NCBI GenBank assembly: GCA_027625915.1
Contig: JANTQA010000023.1
Coordinates: 6,882,001 to 6,946,000, forward strand
DNA: 64,000 bases
Direction: 5' to 3'
Source of the DNA: Anaeramoeba flamelloides
Taxonomy: Eukaryota; Metamonada; Anaeramoebidae
Below are positions 61,801-64,000 of this stretch, in pieces. Below the pieces are notes generated by a model. It had not been told where the DNA came from. It saw only the letters and a list, made by a program, of their open reading frames with translations, and searched no databases. A program made the translations under genes and the position numbers. Numbering within the stretch: the stretch's first letter is position 1; every line of letters begins with the position of its first letter.

Positions 61801-64000
61801 CCCATGTTGAGATCATAAAACCAGTGTTTCAAAATTAAATACCCAATTCTATTATAATGATTCCCCAACCACCCAAGAACTTTTATTGTTTTTTAAAAAA
61901 ATGAACAAGAAATTGATTTATATTGTGAACTAATACATTCACCAAAAGGTTTTGAAATTAAATTAACCTTTAAATACCTCATTTCCAGGAATTGAATGAC
62001 AATGTTTCATAAAAAACAAATATTTTTCTCTATTTCATCAAAATTCGAATTTGAAAGCAAATTTCAATTCTTTTAATATAAAAGAGTAAAATGAGAATAT
62101 GTTTTCAATTTTTACTAATATTTAACATTGATCTAAAAAAGAAAAGTTCAAGAGTTTTTGAAATTTCTAGCGTTTTGGATTTGACATTAATGTGATATCT
62201 TGAAATAAAATGATCCAAACGAAAAAAAAAAAAATATTGAGGAATTACTAATTGAAAACCAAAGACAATAAAAATCAGTTTTAAAAGAATATCGTTACTT
62301 GCAATTATGAGTGATGTAACATTTTCCCAAATTTTGATTTGAGTATGAAATGTTCAAAAGAAAAAAGAGATTTTGATCAAGAATTAAATGAAAAAGAAAC
62401 TCACATAAAAAAAGAAGAAAATTGAGTGTGTTCGATAGCCGAGATACTTTAATTTTGGGTATGTTTGAAAAAAAAATGTTTTGGTCAGAGACTTGTCCAA
62501 AATATGTGGATACTTTCACTCACCGGAAATAGAAAAATCGATATATTTATTAATATAAAATACTTTCCCAAAATAAATGAAAAACAAATAAATTTTAATG
62601 AATTAATTTGCAACAAAAGAGAATTTGAAATTATTTTTATTAATTCTTAATTGCCAAATCTATTATTTTATACTCAAATTTTTTTGAAGAAAAACAAGTA
62701 TCAAAAGATCAAAAGTATAATTTTACACTTTCTCAATAATAATAATAATATATTTTATATTTTCTTTATATTTTAATGAAGAATAGGCTGTCCATTTTAT
62801 ACAAACTGTGATAATTATCCATTTACTTACAAAATTCAATTTATTAATTGCAATATTATAAACAATTCAGCAAAAACGGGGGCAATTTATAATTATGGAT
62901 GTAATTTAAATTTTGAGAATGTCACAATTGAAAACAATATTGCAACAGAAGGGGCAGCTGGGTTGTCATGTAATAAGCCCATGACTAGTGATAAAGCAGA
63001 AATTACATATTCAAATTTAATAATCAGAAATAATGCAGGCTCGGGATATGGTAACATACTCAATTATCTCAATACTGTACCTGAATATGCTTGTAAGGTA
63101 AATGAAGTGGATTTAGCAAATTGTGGCGAATGTAATAATGGAGGTAATTGTAATCTTGAAACAGGAAATTGTGATTGCCAACCAGGATCTAAGAAACCTT
63201 CACCTACTTGTGAATTCTGCCAAGCAGGGTATTTTTCCACAGCTATTAACAGTGATGCGTGTAGTCCTTGTGATGTTGGAGAATTTAATACTGAAAGTGG
63301 ACTCACGAAATGCTACGATTGTGGTACTGGTGAATACCAAGATGAAACTGGGCAATCCAATTGCGAAGAATGCGATACCGGTTCTTTTACAAATAAAACA
63401 GGACAATCTAAATGCCAAAAATGTGAAATTGGTTCTTATACAGATGAAACTGGGCAAACTATTTGTCAAGAATGTGCAATGGGCAAATATCAAGATCAAA
63501 AAGGGCAGCCCAATTGTCAAGAATGTGGAACCGGCTCTTATACAAGTCAGACTGGCCAAACGATTTGTCAAAAATGTGAGATGGGCCAATACCAAGATGA
63601 GGAAGGAAAAACCATATGCCAGGAATGTGGAATAGGGCATTTTGCAAATGAAACTGGCCAATCGCAATGCCACGAATGCGGAACAGGTTCTTATACAGAT
63701 CTGGAAGGTCAATCAAAATGCCAGGAATGTGGAACAGGTTCCTATACAGACAAAACTGGCCAATCTCAATGCCAAGAATGTGAAATAGGTTCTTATACAG
63801 ATCAAACAGGACAATCGGAATGTCAAAAATGTGATCGGGGCCAATATCAAGAACTCGAAGGACAAACTTCTTGTGAAAAATGTGATCCTGGATCTTATAA
63901 TGAAAATGAGGGATCAAATTCAAGCAACGATTGCCTAGGTTGCCCAAAAGGAACCTATAATAGCGAAATGGGTGCGACATCATTTTCTGATTGCCAAGAT
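58883..64000 (+). CDS. Secreted or membrane beta-helix / EGF / cysteine-repeat protein, 5' part
   Basis: Three exons: 58883-59060, 59319-59531 and 62787 to beyond the window, with phase-1 GT...AG junctions (g|ct Ala60, g|gc Gly131). The visible 535 residues have a signal peptide 1-25 (NLIFLILILVLSNKVFS). Residues 26-250 look like a right-handed parallel beta-helix (AGDTICVGPGTYSFTNEIVI, ETIIDGGSLTIRAFYLSQID, INGFTIQNF, then INCNIINNSAKTGAIYNYGC and FENVTIENNIA). An EGF-like segment follows (CGECNNGGNCNLETGNCDCQ). From codon 63269 there are 12 exact 17-residue ephrin-receptor-like units and two of 20 residues up to the edge. Such proteins usually continue into transmembrane helices; that part is outside the window. 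Role probably surface recognition or adhesion; ligand unknown. The second intron (3255 bases) is unusually long and full of transposable elements. Confidence 0.85.
59061..59318 (+). other. Intron 1 of the beta-helix gene
   Basis: 258 bases, donor GTAATT, acceptor TTGTATTATAG. Phase 1. Splicing joins VSVST to AGDTICVG, the expected start of the beta-helix. Confidence 0.8.
60091..60755 (+). mobile_element. Element R2, copy 3
   Basis: Ends TTCTAAAAATTTGGAAACAG and GTGTGTTCAAATTTTTGGAA. Collinear with 16476-17185 and 49956-50464 except for about 150 extra bases around 60420-60600. Its MITE site is empty. Confidence 0.7.
61376..61572. mobile_element. TA-MITE copy g (in intron 2)
   Basis: 197-bp palindrome with more changes than the other copies (CAGTCATTTCCACTTTTAAG; right end GGAACTGGCTG). 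Left TA intact (61374-61375); the right one reads TG. Apparently the oldest copy. Confidence 0.8.
62430..62755 (+). mobile_element. LINE 3' end, old copy, in intron 2
   Basis: One frame contains IYYFILKFF and SIKRSKV followed by a stop, matching ICDFILKFLKGNLSKRELRV of the LINE at 6668. Then AGTATAATTTTACACTTTCT (the 3' hairpin region) and an (AAT)n tail. Heavily mutated. Confidence 0.6.
63269..64000 (+). repeat. Tandem 51-bp coding repeats (cysteine units)
   Basis: Twelve 17-codon units then two 20-codon units. Several adjacent units are very alike (GGTTCTTATACAGAT recurs), so this array has expanded more recently than the one at 46875-47654. It runs off the window. Confidence 0.85.

Larger units (their letters stand above)
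59532..62786 (+). other. Intron 2 of the beta-helix gene, TE-laden (3255 bases)
   Basis: Donor GTAAGG and acceptor AAGAATAG give a phase-1 join (VDG then CPFYTNCDNY). Inside lie an R2 element (60091-60755), a TA-MITE (61376-61572) and a LINE 3' end (62430-62755) that stops about 31 bases before the acceptor. No beta-helix coding blocks were found in it, but a small missed exon cannot be excluded. Confidence 0.65.

Noticed and set aside
63064-63983. 170-174 codon frames on both strands over the last kilobase
   Set aside because: Shadows of the 51-bp coding repeat; only the frame continuing from exon 2 gives the Cys pattern.
63269-64000. CRISPR-like regular repeats
   Set aside because: The 51-bp period is coding and has no unique spacers; the genome is eukaryotic.

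Overview
The window looks like nuclear DNA of a microbial eukaryote with a very AT-rich genome. Evidence: GT-AG introns in frame-consistent positions, a Pol III type tRNA gene ending in a T-run, a RhoBTB-type GTPase, CAAX-box Ras proteins, an actin-like protein, and large secreted or membrane proteins with ephrin-receptor-like (GCC2/GCC3) cysteine repeats. Expanded Ras/Rho-BTB families plus such cysteine-repeat proteins suggest an anaeramoebid-like or amoebozoan-like protist. That assignment is inference; no rRNA or other marker gene is present.

Protein genes, left to right: a divergent actin-like protein (5168-6454, +); a two-exon RhoBTB GTPase (20046-22278, +); a Ras-like GTPase (25474-26055, +); a second Ras-like GTPase (32368-32943, -); a TauE/SafE-type membrane protein (35357-36457, -); a 1364-residue membrane protein with seven propeller-like repeats and 15 cysteine repeats (45492-49586, +); and the 5' part of a secreted beta-helix/EGF/cysteine-repeat protein with a 3.3-kb second intron, running off the right edge (58883-64000, +). 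A tRNA-Lys(UUU) lies at 11669-11741 (-). Two weaker candidates are a 78-codon reading frame split by a small transposon (9999-10434) and minus-strand pieces resembling a SURP domain (57793-58594).

The rest, well over half the window, is gene-poor AT-rich DNA packed with decayed mobile elements: (i) seven 193-197 bp palindromic elements with TA target duplications (Tc1/mariner style); (ii) at least eight other families of foldback or terminal-inverted-repeat elements; (iii) a LINE family in several decayed copies, one with a clear 13-bp target-site duplication; (iv) a broken Mutator-like transposase gene carrying two of the TA elements; (v) a mosaic of short near-perfect hairpins sharing TTAGG/CCTAA ends, concentrated at 27.4-28.0 and 51.2-55.1 kb. 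Nested insertions give relative ages in several places.

Functionally, the host genes fall into cytoskeleton/GTPase signalling (actin-like, RhoBTB, two Ras) and surface or secretory proteins (TauE-like, two cysteine-repeat proteins). All three GTPases, and the actin-like protein, carry changes at residues normally needed for nucleotide hydrolysis or switching. This is the most interesting protein-level pattern here.
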